64,000 nt of DNA from Arthrobacter sp. 35W (GTDB taxonomy: Bacteria > Actinomycetota > Actinomycetes > Actinomycetales > Micrococcaceae), in the NCBI RefSeq assembly GCF_000482545.1, contig NZ_KI519455.1, forward strand, positions 1 to 64,000, given 5' to 3'. The notes under the pieces are model-generated. The model made no database searches and was not told the DNA's origin. It saw nothing but the letters and a program-made list of their open reading frames with translations. This document shows positions 33,376-41,665 of this stretch, in pieces (the stretch's first letter is position 1; each line of letters starts with the position of its first letter). A program made the position numbers and the translations under genes.

Positions 33376-33710
33376 TACTGGCCGCCCTCCCGCTGGGCCT
33401 CCGCGGGGAGCCCGACGGCGGCCTCGAGGCTGGCGATGCGTGCATCCTTGGCGGCCAGTTCATCGCGCAGCCGGTCCAGCACCTCATCCACCTGGTCCAT
33501 CCGGTAGCCGCGCAGCCCCAGGGAGAACCGCAGGTGGTCGACATCCTCGGGCACCGGGTGGTGGGGAAGCAGCACCGGTGGCAGATTGGCCACCGGCTCG
33601 GTGTAGCCATCGGGCAGCCCGACGGTTTCCGGGCGCTTCTTCAGGCCGAGGGCATAAAAGGCCACGGCGCCGGCCAGCAGGACGGCCAGAAAAACAAGGA
33701 AATAGCTCAC
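33375..33710 (-). CDS. Membrane-anchored DivIVA-domain protein
   Basis: This 111-residue protein has one N-terminal membrane helix ([18 protein letters not shown]), then a proline-rich linker. A DivIVA-type segment [30 protein letters not shown] (in pieces, about residues 60-90) extends into a short coiled coil. Full DivIVA/Wag31 is longer; this short type has unknown function, perhaps recruitment to curved membrane. Its stop overlaps the GTG of tag. A palindrome separates it from the LOG-family gene downstream of 33820. Confidence 0.78.
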   Translation of the reverse strand: MSYFLVFLAVLLAGAVAFYALGLKKRPETVGLPDGYTEPVANLPPVLLPHHPVPEDVDHLRFSLGLRGYRMDQVDEVLDRLRDELAAKDARIASLEAAVGLPAEAQREGGQ

Positions 33711-33729
33711 CTATCCATGGTGCCAGAAA

Positions 33730-33781
33730 CGCCCCGCCCCCGGCAGCCGTGACACAGGACACGTCCGCCGGGGGCGGGACG
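33730..33781. repeat. 52-nt nested palindrome
   Basis: 15-bp arms CGCCCCGCCCCCGGC and its complement (one mismatch) enclose an inner CGTG/CACG stem on the same axis. It lies in the codirectional gap between the LOG-family gene and the DivIVA-domain gene. No T-run follows it; it could end transcripts or protect RNA ends. Confidence 0.65.
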
Positions 33782-33819
33782 GGCGGGGCCGGACGGGGCG
33801 GGGACAGGGCCTGGTGCGG

Positions 33820-34581
33820 CTAGGAGCGGCCCACCACGCCGCTGGCCAGCACCAGCTCCACGGCCTCCTCGGCCGTGTCCACGACCTGGATGATGTTCAG
33901 ATCCACCGCGGAGACCAGACCCTCGGCCACCAGGGTGTTGTGGATCCAGTCCAACATGGGGCCCCAGAATTCCGAACCGATCAGCACGATCGGGAAGGAG
34001 GTCACCTTGCGGGTCTGTACGAGGACCATGGCCTCGAAGAGTTCATCCAGCGTGCCCAGACCGCCCGGCAGCACGATGAACCCCTGGGCGTACTTGACGA
34101 ACATCGTCTTGCGGGCGAAGAAGTAGCGGAAGTTGACGCCCAGATCCACCCATTCGTTCATGCCCTGCTCAAAGGGCAGTTCAATGCCCAAACCAATGGA
34201 GAGTCCGCCGCCGTCGATCGCACCGCGGTTCGCCGCCTCCATGGACCCGGGGCCTCCGCCGGTGATGACGGCGATCTTTGCCTCGGCCAGGCGGCGGCCA
34301 ACTTCCACACCCACCTGGTAGTGGTAGCTGCCGGGCTTGGTGCGGGCGGAGCCGAAGACGCTCACGGCCGGGCCAACATTGGCCAACGCGCCGAAGCCCT
34401 CAACGAACTCGCTCTGGATGCGCATGACGCGCCAGGGGTCGGTGTGGGTGAACTCGCCGCTGACCCGGGTGTCAAGCAGGCGCTCGTCCGACGTCGACCC
34501 CTTGGCCAGTCCACGGCGAAGGACGATCGGCCCTTCGCGGCGGGACGGGATGGGATTGCTGGATTCGGTGGGTGCACTCAT
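33820..34581 (-). CDS. LOG-family nucleotide phosphoribohydrolase (TIGR00730)
   Basis: This 253-residue Rossmann-like protein has [29 protein letters not shown] and the LOG signature [13 protein letters not shown]. Family enzymes cleave AMP-type nucleotides or cytokinin ribotides to the base and ribose 5-phosphate. The N-terminal part (about 50 residues) is longer than in plant LOG. ATG at 34581 is chosen; the frame extends to 34782 without better support. It is divergent from gluA with a 159-bp gap. Confidence 0.85.
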   Translation of the reverse strand: MSAPTESSNPIPSRREGPIVLRRGLAKGSTSDERLLDTRVSGEFTHTDPWRVMRIQSEFVEGFGALANVGPAVSVFGSARTKPGSYHYQVGVEVGRRLAEAKIAVITGGGPGSMEAANRGAIDGGGLSIGLGIELPFEQGMNEWVDLGVNFRYFFARKTMFVKYAQGFIVLPGGLGTLDELFEAMVLVQTRKVTSFPIVLIGSEFWGPMLDWIHNTLVAEGLVSAVDLNIIQVVDTAEEAVELVLASGVVGRS

Positions 34582-34705
34582 TCGACAAGGGTATGTCAAG
34601 ACCAAGGGCGGTTTTTTGCACGGCACGCCCCCGGCGCCGGCCCATTCCCATGGCGCGGGAAAGGTCTCGTTCAGGTCACGATCGACTGTGATCCGGCTCA
34701 TAGTG

Positions 34706-34733
34706 TTGATTGCTGTCGTGGTTTGGCTAGATT
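34706..34733 (+). promoter_or_regulatory. Probable gluABCD promoter
   Basis: TTGATT (34706-34711), a 16-bp spacer and TAGATT (34728-34733) form a good sigma-70-type promoter. The gluA ATG is at 34741, so transcription would begin at or next to the start codon, giving a leaderless message, common in actinobacteria. Confidence 0.55.
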
Positions 34734-34740
34734 CAATTTC

Positions 34741-35496
34741 ATGACTAGTCCCGCACAGACGCATGTCCTGGTGGACCTGCAATCAGTCAACAAGCACTAC
34801 GGCCCGCTGCATGTTCTGCAGAACATCAACCTTCAGGTGACCAAGGGCGAGGTGGTGGTGGTGATCGGGCCTTCCGGGTCAGGAAAGTCCACCCTGTGCC
34901 GCGCCATCAACCGGCTGGAAACCATCGACGACGGCGACATCTTCATCGACGGGAAGAAGATCCCCGCCGAGGGCAAGGAACTGGCCCGGATGCGCGCGGA
35001 TGTGGGGATGGTCTTCCAGTCCTTCAACCTCTTTGCGCACAAAAACATCCTGGAGAACGTGACCCTTGGCCCAATCAAGGTCAGGGGCGTTGCCAAGCCG
35101 GAGGCGGAAAAGGATGCCATGGCCCTGCTGGAGCGGGTCGGCGTCGGCAAGCAGGCCAACAAGCTGCCCGCCCAGCTCTCCGGCGGCCAGCAGCAGCGCG
35201 TGGCCATCGCGCGGGCCCTGGCCATGAAACCGAAGGTGATGCTCTTTGACGAGCCCACCTCGGCCCTGGACCCGGAGATGATCCAGGAGGTGCTGGACGT
35301 GATGATCGGCCTCGCCAAGGACGGCATGACCATGATCGTGGTGACCCACGAAATGGGATTTGCCCGCCGTGCCGCCGACCGCGTGGTCTTCATGGCCGAC
35401 GGCCAGATTGTTGAAGAGGCCACCCCGGAGCAGTTCTTCACCAACCCGCAGAGCACCCGTGCCAAGGATTTCCTCAGCAAGCTGATCACCAACTAG
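34741..35496 (+). CDS. gluA: Glutamate ABC transporter ATP-binding protein
   Basis: This is a 251-residue ATPase with GPSGSGKST (Walker A), [10 protein letters not shown] (Q-loop), [22 protein letters not shown] and VVTHE. The order of ATPase, binding protein and two permeases matches gluABCD of Corynebacterium, a high-affinity glutamate importer; aspartate or glutamine uptake is possible. ATG at 34741 is the only start fitting the family N-terminus, and a promoter ends 7 bp upstream. A short hairpin lies before gluB. Confidence 0.9.
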   Translation: MTSPAQTHVLVDLQSVNKHYGPLHVLQNINLQVTKGEVVVVIGPSGSGKSTLCRAINRLETIDDGDIFIDGKKIPAEGKELARMRADVGMVFQSFNLFAHKNILENVTLGPIKVRGVAKPEAEKDAMALLERVGVGKQANKLPAQLSGGQQQRVAIARALAMKPKVMLFDEPTSALDPEMIQEVLDVMIGLAKDGMTMIVVTHEMGFARRAADRVVFMADGQIVEEATPEQFFTNPQSTRAKDFLSKLITN

Positions 35497-35511
35497 CCCA
35501 TGTAGCGCTCG

Positions 35512-35530
35512 CGGCCCGTACATCGGGCCG
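35512..35530. other. Intercistronic hairpin gluA-gluB
   Basis: Stem CGGCCCG/CGGGCCG with a 5-nt loop lies between gluA and gluB, just before the gluB ribosome site (GAAGGAG). It may shield the abundant gluB message or set its ratio. Confidence 0.55.
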
Positions 35531-35548
35531 TCAACGAAGGAGAGAAAC

Positions 35549-36373
35549 ATGCAAAAGACACGCTTGGCGATCGCCGCCATTGCAGCGGCGGCAGCACTGG
35601 CCCTTAGCGGCTGCGGCGGTGGCACCAGCGGCGGCGGCTCCGCCGACAAGATCAAAATCGGCATCAAGTTCGACCAGCCCGGCCTGGGCTACAAGGACGG
35701 CGACAAGTACACCGGTTTCGACGTCGCGGTGGCCACCTACGTCGCCAACGAGCTTGGCTTCCCGGCGGACAAGATCGAATTCGTCTCCACCCCCTCCGCC
35801 ACCCGCGAAACCGCCCTGCAGAACAAGCAGGTGGACATGATCTTCGCGACCTACTCCATCACCGATGCCCGCAAGCAGTCGGTGGCCTTCGCTGGACCAT
35901 ATTTCATTGCCGGCCAGGACCTCCTGGTGCGCCAGGACAACAATGACATCAAGGGCCCGGAGGATCTGAACGGCAAGACGCTGTGCTCGGTGACGGGTTC
36001 GACGTCGGCGAAGAAGATCAAGGACAACTACGCCACCACTGTGAACCTGCAGGAACTGCCCGGCTATGCCGAGTGCGTTACGGCCATGGAGGGCGGACAG
36101 ATCGACGCCGTCACCACCGATGACATCATCCTGGCCGGCCTGGCCGCCCAGCCCGCCTACCAGGGCAAGTTCAAGGTGGTGGGCGCACCGTTCTCCGAGG
36201 AGAAGTACGGCGTCGGCCTGAACAAGGAATCCGACAAGTGCAAATCCATCAACGATGCCATCGCGAAGATGATCAGCAGCGGTGAATGGCAGAAGGCGCT
36301 CGACACCAACACGGCGGGAACGGGCTACAAGCCCAGTGCCGCCAACCCGCCCAAGCAGGACGCCTGCGCCTAG
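35549..36373 (+). CDS. gluB: Glutamate-binding lipoprotein
   Basis: This 274-residue family 3 binding protein has signal peptide and lipobox LSGC (Cys22), a Gly/Ser linker, then IGIKFDQPGLGYKDG, FDVAVATYVANELGF, an RETALQNKQVDMIFATYSIT hinge and TLCSVTGSTSAKKI. It would present glutamate to GluCD at the outer face of the membrane. GAAGGAG lies 7 bases upstream of ATG 35549. A strong stem follows its stop, typical of operons where the binding protein is made in excess. Confidence 0.9.
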   Translation: MQKTRLAIAAIAAAAALALSGCGGGTSGGGSADKIKIGIKFDQPGLGYKDGDKYTGFDVAVATYVANELGFPADKIEFVSTPSATRETALQNKQVDMIFATYSITDARKQSVAFAGPYFIAGQDLLVRQDNNDIKGPEDLNGKTLCSVTGSTSAKKIKDNYATTVNLQELPGYAECVTAMEGGQIDAVTTDDIILAGLAAQPAYQGKFKVVGAPFSEEKYGVGLNKESDKCKSINDAIAKMISSGEWQKALDTNTAGTGYKPSAANPPKQDACA

Positions 36374-36391
36374 GCGCACCACCAGCGCCAG

Positions 36392-36436
36392 GGGGCGGAC
36401 GACGGCGGCGCCTTGCGCACCGCCGTCGTCCGCCCC
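36392..36436. other. Intercistronic stem-loop gluB-gluC
   Basis: 16-bp perfect arms (GGGGCGGACGACGGCG and complement) enclose a 13-nt loop, 18 bp after the gluB stop. No T-run follows. It probably causes partial termination or 3' stabilisation, lowering permease expression relative to gluB. Confidence 0.7.
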
Positions 36437-36478
36437 ACCGATTCGGGCCGGCCACCGGCCCGTGGATTCGAGGCAGCC

Positions 36479-37156
36479 ATGGATAATTACCTCTCGCTCT
36501 TTACGCAGTACAACATTCCGGCGGCATTCTGGGTGAACATCCAGCTCACCTTCTGGGCCGCCATCGGCGCCCTGGTGATCGGCACCATCCTGGCCCTCAT
36601 GCGCATCTCCCCCGTGCCCAGCTTCGAGGCCTTTGGCGCCGGCTATGTGAACATCATCCGCAATACGCCGCTGACCATCATCCTGCTCTTTGGCGTGCTG
36701 GCCCTGTACAACCAGCTCGGCTTCCGGCTCTCGGATGATTTCCAGACCAATTTCTTCCGCCTGGCGGTGATGGGCCTGTCCATCTACCACGCGGCGTTTG
36801 TCTGCGAGGCCATCCGCTCCGGCGTCAACACCGTCCCGCAGGGCCAGGCCGAGGCCGCCCGTGCCATCGGGCTGGGCTTTCTGCAGTCGGCCAGCCTGGT
36901 GATCCTGCCGCAGGCCTTCCGCGGCGCCATCGTCCCGCTGGGCAATGTACTGATCGCCCTGATCAAGAACACCACCGTGGCAGCCGTGGGTTCGGTTGCC
37001 GTGGAGGCCTCCTCGGTGATGAAGACTGCCCTGGAGTTCCGCGGCGACATCATCATCCCGATCTTCCTGACGTTTGCGATCGGCTTCGTCATCATCGTGA
37101 TCCCGGTGGGGCTGCTGACCACCTGGCTCTCCAAGAAACTGGCGGTGGCCCGATGA
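36479..37156 (+). CDS. gluC: Glutamate ABC transporter permease
   Basis: This 225-residue membrane subunit has about five helices and begins MDNYLSLFTQYNIPAAFWVNIQLTF. The IRNTPLTIILLFGVLALY segment and the EAA loop (GQAEAARAIGLGFLQSASLVILPQAF in pieces) mark the HisM/GlnP family. ATG at 36479 is preferred to the longer frame at 36413, which would translate through the intercistronic stem. The last four bases overlap the start of gluD (ATGA). It pairs with GluD as a heterodimer. Confidence 0.9.
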   Translation: MDNYLSLFTQYNIPAAFWVNIQLTFWAAIGALVIGTILALMRISPVPSFEAFGAGYVNIIRNTPLTIILLFGVLALYNQLGFRLSDDFQTNFFRLAVMGLSIYHAAFVCEAIRSGVNTVPQGQAEAARAIGLGFLQSASLVILPQAFRGAIVPLGNVLIALIKNTTVAAVGSVAVEASSVMKTALEFRGDIIIPIFLTFAIGFVIIVIPVGLLTTWLSKKLAVAR

Positions 37157-38034
37157 GTGCATCTGTCCTCTTTGACGCGCCAGGCCCCAGGGCACGGCGC
37201 CGCATTCTGCTGACCAACATCATCGGCATCCTGGTCATCGTGGTGCTGCTCTACATCGTCATCTCCGGACTGGCGGGCAAGGGGCAGATGACGGCGGAGA
37301 AGTGGTCCTCGCTGTTCACCGCCAACGCGTGGGTGAACTTCCTGCTCCCGGGGCTGGTCAACACCCTCAAGGCAGCCGCCCTGGCCATCGTGTTCTCCGT
37401 GGTCATTGGCCTGCTGCTGGGCATTGGCCGGCTCTCGCTGAACAAGCCGATCCGCTGGGTGTGCTCGATCCTGGTGGAGTTCTTCCGTGCCGTTCCTGTG
37501 CTGTTGATGATGGTGTTCTTCAACATCTTCTTCTCCCGCACCGGCCTGGTGCCCGGCAGCGATGCACCCTTCTGGTCCGTCGTCGTCGGGCTGGTCTGCT
37601 ACAACGGCTCGGTGGTGGCCGAGCTGGTCCGCAGCGGCGTCAACAACCTGCCCAAGGGCCAGCGCGAGGCCGGCACGGCCATCGGCCTGACCCGGGGCCA
37701 ATCGCTGCGGATGATCGAGATCCCCCAGGCGCTCACGGCAATGCTGCCGGCGTTGATTGGGCAGTTTGTCGTGATCCTGAAGGACTCCGCGCTGGGCTAC
37801 ATCATCTCCTACAACGAGTTCCTGTTCTTCGCCCGCACCTTCGGCTCCGCCAACGCGAACACCCTGCAGGCGCTGGTCGTCGCGGCGGCCGTGTTCATTA
37901 TCATCAACTTCGCCCTGACCAAGGTCGCCGAGTTTGTCTCGCGGCGCCTGGGCAGCAGGTTGGGCAAGGCCGGCGACGACGAGCCGCCCGTCGTCGCCCT
38001 CGGCCTGCCGCCGATGGTCCCCGGAGCCAAATAG
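37153..38034 (+). CDS. gluD: Glutamate ABC transporter permease
   Basis: This 293-residue permease has a basic N-terminus (GPRARRRILLTNII), a first helix at about residues 18-38 and EFFRAVPVLLMMVFF. The EAA loop is GQREAGTAIGLTRGQSLRMIEIPQAL (about 168-193), and the C-terminus is hydrophilic. It is longer than GluC, as in corynebacteria. It is the last gene of the glu operon; a two-step palindrome lies 29 bp downstream. Confidence 0.9.
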   Translation: MSASVLFDAPGPRARRRILLTNIIGILVIVVLLYIVISGLAGKGQMTAEKWSSLFTANAWVNFLLPGLVNTLKAAALAIVFSVVIGLLLGIGRLSLNKPIRWVCSILVEFFRAVPVLLMMVFFNIFFSRTGLVPGSDAPFWSVVVGLVCYNGSVVAELVRSGVNNLPKGQREAGTAIGLTRGQSLRMIEIPQALTAMLPALIGQFVVILKDSALGYIISYNEFLFFARTFGSANANTLQALVVAAAVFIIINFALTKVAEFVSRRLGSRLGKAGDDEPPVVALGLPPMVPGAK

Positions 38035-38063
38035 GCCCCACGTTCAGCTGGAGACAGAAAGCG

Positions 38064-38132
38064 AAAATCGCGCCTCAAGATAGTTTCCGCGCCCGTTCAC
38101 CGGGCGCGGAAACTACCAGGGGGCGCGATTTT
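38064..38132. terminator. 69-nt two-step palindrome between gluD and dapE
   Basis: Outer arms AAAATCGCGCC / GGCGCGATTTT and inner arms TAGTTTCCGCGCCCG / CGGGCGCGGAAACTA share one axis, with a 6-nt internal bulge on each side. A and T runs at the ends make it a possible bidirectional terminator for convergent gluD and dapE. The word CGCGCC recurs after 19 nt, the same phasing as the 58-nt GACGC elements. Confidence 0.8.
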
Positions 38133-38173
38133 GGCGTCTGCAGGGGGGACGACGGCGGCTATGCCTCCTCGGG

Positions 38174-39304
38174 TCAGCCGAGCCAGCGGGTGAGGGCGGC
38201 CAGGCAGGCGCGGATGTCCTGCGCCGCGACGTGCTCGTTGTCGCTGTGGGCCAGCAGAGCATCGCCCGGGCCGAAGTTGACGGCCGGGATGCCCAGCTCG
38301 CTCAACCGGGCGACGTCGGTCCAGCCGTACTTGGGCTTGGGCTCGGCCCCCACGGCAGCCACGAAGCTGGCGGCTGCGGGTGCGTTCAGGCCGGGCCGGG
38401 CACCCGCCGCAGCGTCGGTGCGGACCACCTCAAAGCCCTCCAACAGCTCACGAACATGGGCCTCTGCCATGTCCGGCGTCTTGTCCGGGGCAAAGCGGTA
38501 GTTGATCTCCACCACGCAGGCATCGGGGATGACATTGCCGGCGGTGCCGCCGTGGATCTTCACCGCGTTCAGGGATTCACGGTAGTCCAGGCCGTCCACC
38601 GTGACGGTGGCGGGCTCGTAGGCGGCCAGCCGGTTCAGGATGGGGGCTGCGGCGTGGATGGCGTTCTCGCCCATCCAGGCGCGGGCCGAGTGCGCTGCCT
38701 TGCCGTGGGTTGTGGCGTGGAAGCGGATGGTGCCGTTGCAGCCGCCCTCCACCGTCCCGTCCGTCGGCTCCAGCAGGATGCCGAAGTCCGCGCCCAGCCA
38801 ATCGGCGTGGTCGCGCACCAGCCGGCCCAGACCGCTCTTGCTGGCCTCGACCTCCTCGTGGTCGTAGAAGACGAAGGTGATGTCTTTCGTGGGCTCTACC
38901 AGGGTGGCGGCGAGCGCCAGCTGGACGGCGACGCCGCCCTTCATGTCCGTGGCGCCGCGGCCATACAGCACCTCCCCCTCCCAGCTGCTGGGCACCGTGC
39001 CGCGCGAGCCCGGTGTGGTGGGCAGCGGGACGGTGTCCAGGTGGCCGGCCAGGATAACGCGCTCGGCGCGGCCCAGCGTGGTGCGGGCCATGATGGCGTC
39101 GCCGTTACGCAGGATCTCCAAGTGGGCCAGCGGGCGCAGCGCGGCCTCGACGGCGTCGGCGATCGGCCCCTCGTTGCCGGAGACGCTCTCAATGTCCATC
39201 AGGGCTGCGGTCAGCGCCGCGACGTCCTGGAGCAGGTCCAGGGCCGGGGGCGCGCCCGGATCGGCAGGGGTGGACGGGGTGGCGGAGGCGTCGTCGTAGG
39301 TCAC
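38174..39304 (-). CDS. dapE: Succinyl-diaminopimelate desuccinylase
   Basis: This 376-residue M20 metallohydrolase converts N-succinyl-LL-diaminopimelate to LL-diaminopimelate and succinate for lysine and peptidoglycan. Motifs include [11 protein letters not shown] (His/Asp ligands), GATDMKGG (bridging Asp), YDHEEVEAS (catalytic and ligand Glu) and a dimer lid in the middle. GTG at 39304 is the start; the sequence MTYDDASA suits no closer ATG. dapD and dapC lie 4-11 kb away in this window. It is convergent with gluD and divergent from the FAS1 gene. Confidence 0.92.
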   Translation of the reverse strand: MTYDDASATPSTPADPGAPPALDLLQDVAALTAALMDIESVSGNEGPIADAVEAALRPLAHLEILRNGDAIMARTTLGRAERVILAGHLDTVPLPTTPGSRGTVPSSWEGEVLYGRGATDMKGGVAVQLALAATLVEPTKDITFVFYDHEEVEASKSGLGRLVRDHADWLGADFGILLEPTDGTVEGGCNGTIRFHATTHGKAAHSARAWMGENAIHAAAPILNRLAAYEPATVTVDGLDYRESLNAVKIHGGTAGNVIPDACVVEINYRFAPDKTPDMAEAHVRELLEGFEVVRTDAAAGARPGLNAPAAASFVAAVGAEPKPKYGWTDVARLSELGIPAVNFGPGDALLAHSDNEHVAAQDIRACLAALTRWLG

Positions 39305-39451
39305 CGGGCCAGTTTACCGGCGGCGGGAAAAGCAATCCCAACCGGGTCCAATCCAAGATGCCGCTCTGTTCCGAAGTACTCCCCGACAGCCCAGCACGAC
39401 AGTAGCCGGGACACCCGGCGGAAGCCTCCGCCGACTTTGAAGGAGAACGCC

Positions 39452-40117
39452 ATGCTTCGTCTCACCAACAAGAAGACCGCCGCCCTGGGCGTCATCGCCG
39501 TTGCAGCCTTTGCGCTGAGCGCCTGCAGCGGTTCGGGCTCCACCACCACGACCACCACCGCCGCTGCGGCGCCGACCACCTCCATGGCGGCACCGACGAC
39601 GTCGGCCGCCATGAACCCGGCCTCCGAGCTGGTGGGCGCCGGCTGCGCCGCCTACGCCGCAGCAGTTCCCAGTGGTGCGGGATCCGTGGCCGGCATGGCC
39701 CAGGACCCGGTGGCCACCGCCGCCTCCAACAACCCGCTGCTGACCACACTCACCGCTGCGGTCTCCGGCAAGCTCAACCCGGACGTGAACCTGGTGGACA
39801 CGCTCAACTCGGGCCAGTTCACCGTCTTTGCCCCCGTCGACGATGCCTTCGCCAAGATCCCGGCCGCCACCATCGAGGGCCTGAAGACCGACTCCAAGAC
39901 GTTGAGCTCGATCCTGACCTACCACGTGGTCCCCGGACGCCTCTCCCCCAGTGAGGTCGCAGGCATGCACGCCACCGCCGAGGGTGGCTCCGTGAACGTG
40001 ACGGGCAGCGGCGACAACCTGATGGTCAACGACGCCAAGGTGATCTGCGGCGGCGTCCAGACAGCCAACGCCACCGTCTACCTGGTGGACACCGTCCTGA
40101 TGCCCCCGGCCAAGTAG
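39452..40117 (+). CDS. Fasciclin (FAS1) domain lipoprotein, MPT83-like
   Basis: This 221-residue surface lipoprotein has a signal peptide with lipobox LSAC (Cys25), a Thr/Ala/Met-rich linker (about 29-55) and one FAS1 domain. The domain contains [22 protein letters not shown] (H1 region, in pieces), [11 protein letters not shown] (H2) and [14 protein letters not shown]1 domains mediate adhesion. AAGGAG lies 6 bases before ATG 39452. In Mycobacterium the related mpt83/mpt70 genes are controlled by SigK; sigK and its anti-sigma follow here directly, so the same logic is likely. Confidence 0.88.
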   Translation: MLRLTNKKTAALGVIAVAAFALSACSGSGSTTTTTTAAAAPTTSMAAPTTSAAMNPASELVGAGCAAYAAAVPSGAGSVAGMAQDPVATAASNNPLLTTLTAAVSGKLNPDVNLVDTLNSGQFTVFAPVDDAFAKIPAATIEGLKTDSKTLSSILTYHVVPGRLSPSEVAGMHATAEGGSVNVTGSGDNLMVNDAKVICGGVQTANATVYLVDTVLMPPAK

Positions 40118-40173
40118 CCAAAACCGCGACAACAGCAGGCCGCCAGCAGAAACAGTGATCGAAGGAGAACCGG

Positions 40174-40785
40174 GTGCCGGGGGAACGTGAGAGTCTAGGG
40201 TCCATGCGGATACCGTGGTTGCGGTCCGCGGAGCCCACGGCCCCGCCGACCCATGAAGACCTGATCCGCCTCGTCGCCCTCGGCGACGAGGCGGCCTTCG
40301 AAGCACTCTACGACGCGATGGCGCCACGGGTTTTTGGCTTGGTGCGGCGGATCGTCCGAGATCCAGCGCAAAGCCAAGAGGTGGCGCAGGAGATCTTCGT
40401 GGACGTGTGGCAGCAGGCCGCACGGTTCGATGCGGACCGGGGGAAGGCAGTCTCCTGGATCCTGGTGATAGCCCATCGGCGGGCTGTCGACAGGGTCCGG
40501 GCCAGCCAGGCCAGCACGGACCGGGATCTGCGCCAGGGCATCAAGGAATTCCAGGAAAGCTACGACGACGTCGAGGACACCGTTGAAGCGCTGCTGGAAT
40601 CCGAACGGGTCAACAAAGCCTTGGAATCATTGACCCAGGTCCAGCAGGAAGCCATCAGGTTGGCCTACTACGGTGGCTATACGCACCAGGAGGTGGCGGA
40701 GCTGCTGAAGGTCCCGGTGGGGACCGTCAAGACACGAATACGCGATGGAATGATCAGACTTAGGGACAGGTTAGGGGTGGCGTGA
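40174..40785 (+). CDS. sigK: ECF RNA polymerase sigma factor, SigK type
   Basis: This 203-residue sigma factor has region 2 at about 30-100 (EAAFEALYDAMAPRVFGLVRRIVRDPAQSQEVAQEIFVDVWQQ in pieces) and region 4 at about 145-198 (TQVQQEAIRLAYYGGYTHQEVAELLKVPVGTVKTRIRDGM in pieces). GTG at 40174 has GGAG 8 bases upstream. Its TGA overlaps the anti-sigma start (GTGATG), so the pair is translationally coupled. By order it matches mycobacterial sigK-rskA next to fasciclin antigens. Confidence 0.88.
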   Translation: MPGERESLGSMRIPWLRSAEPTAPPTHEDLIRLVALGDEAAFEALYDAMAPRVFGLVRRIVRDPAQSQEVAQEIFVDVWQQAARFDADRGKAVSWILVIAHRRAVDRVRASQASTDRDLRQGIKEFQESYDDVEDTVEALLESERVNKALESLTQVQQEAIRLAYYGGYTHQEVAELLKVPVGTVKTRIRDGMIRLRDRLGVA

Positions 40786-41594
40786 TGGAAGAACAATTGC
40801 ATCTTTTGACCGGCGCCTACGCCCTGAACGCCCTCAACGATCTGGAGCGGGCCGCGTTCGAGCGGCTGGCCCGGACCGATGAGGACATCCGCTCCGAGGT
40901 CCGCGAACTCAGCGAGACCGCCGCGCTGCTGGCCTACGGCGTCCCTGAACAGACACCTCCGCCGGAACTGAAATCCTCGGTGATGGCGGCCATCCGCAAC
41001 ACCCGCCAGCTCCCTGCCGCCCAGGTGGCCACCGATGCTGCACCAGCGGCATCCGCCGCACGAGGCCACCGCGCCGCAAAGCCACGCACGATCACCATGC
41101 GCCGCAGCGTCCTTCAGGGGCTCGCGGCAGCGGCGGCGGTCGTGGCCATCGCCGCAGCCGGTGTGACCGGCTGGGCCCTGGGCCAGAGCAACGGCCGCAG
41201 CGGGCAGGACGGGCTGGAACAGCAGCTTGCCGCCGCCCAGGCCAAGCAGAACCAATTCCTGACCATCCTGGGCTCCGAGGACGCCAAGGTTGCCACCCAG
41301 CGCCTGGGCAACGGCGCCACCGTCATGGTGGCCGCATCGGCCGCGGCAGACAAGGCCGCCGTGATGGTGGCCAACATGCCATCGCTGCCCGCCGACAAGG
41401 TCTACGAGCTGTGGTTCATTGCCGACGGCAAGGCCATCCCGGCCGGGCTCATGGGCCCCACTGTGGCGGCCGGGCCGAGCCTGCAGCTGCTCGACGGCGG
41501 CCTCGACGGTGCCAGCCACATCGGCATCACCGTCGAACCCAGCGGAGGTTCCGTGCAACCCACCACCGATCCAATCCTGTTGCAACAGTTGTAA
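40785..41594 (+). CDS. rskA: Membrane anti-sigma factor, RskA type
   Basis: This is a 269-residue protein. A cytoplasmic N-terminal sigma-binding region (about 1-80, LLTGAYALNALNDLERAAFERLA) is typical of RskA. One membrane helix follows (LAAAAAVVAIAAAGVTGWAL, about 108-130), then a short coiled segment and the outside RskA domain with DKVYELWFIADGKAIPAGLM. It holds SigK at the membrane until regulated proteolysis releases it (family knowledge). ATG at 40785 or the overlapping GTG at 40782 may be used. Confidence 0.87.
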   Translation: MEEQLHLLTGAYALNALNDLERAAFERLARTDEDIRSEVRELSETAALLAYGVPEQTPPPELKSSVMAAIRNTRQLPAAQVATDAAPAASAARGHRAAKPRTITMRRSVLQGLAAAAAVVAIAAAGVTGWALGQSNGRSGQDGLEQQLAAAQAKQNQFLTILGSEDAKVATQRLGNGATVMVAASAAADKAAVMVANMPSLPADKVYELWFIADGKAIPAGLMGPTVAAGPSLQLLDGGLDGASHIGITVEPSGGSVQPTTDPILLQQL

Positions 41595-41665
41595 CGGGTT
41601 TCCTGCCCGGTAGTTTCGGGCGCTGACGTTTCCCGGCACCGGAAGGTGCGGGAGGAGGGCACATC

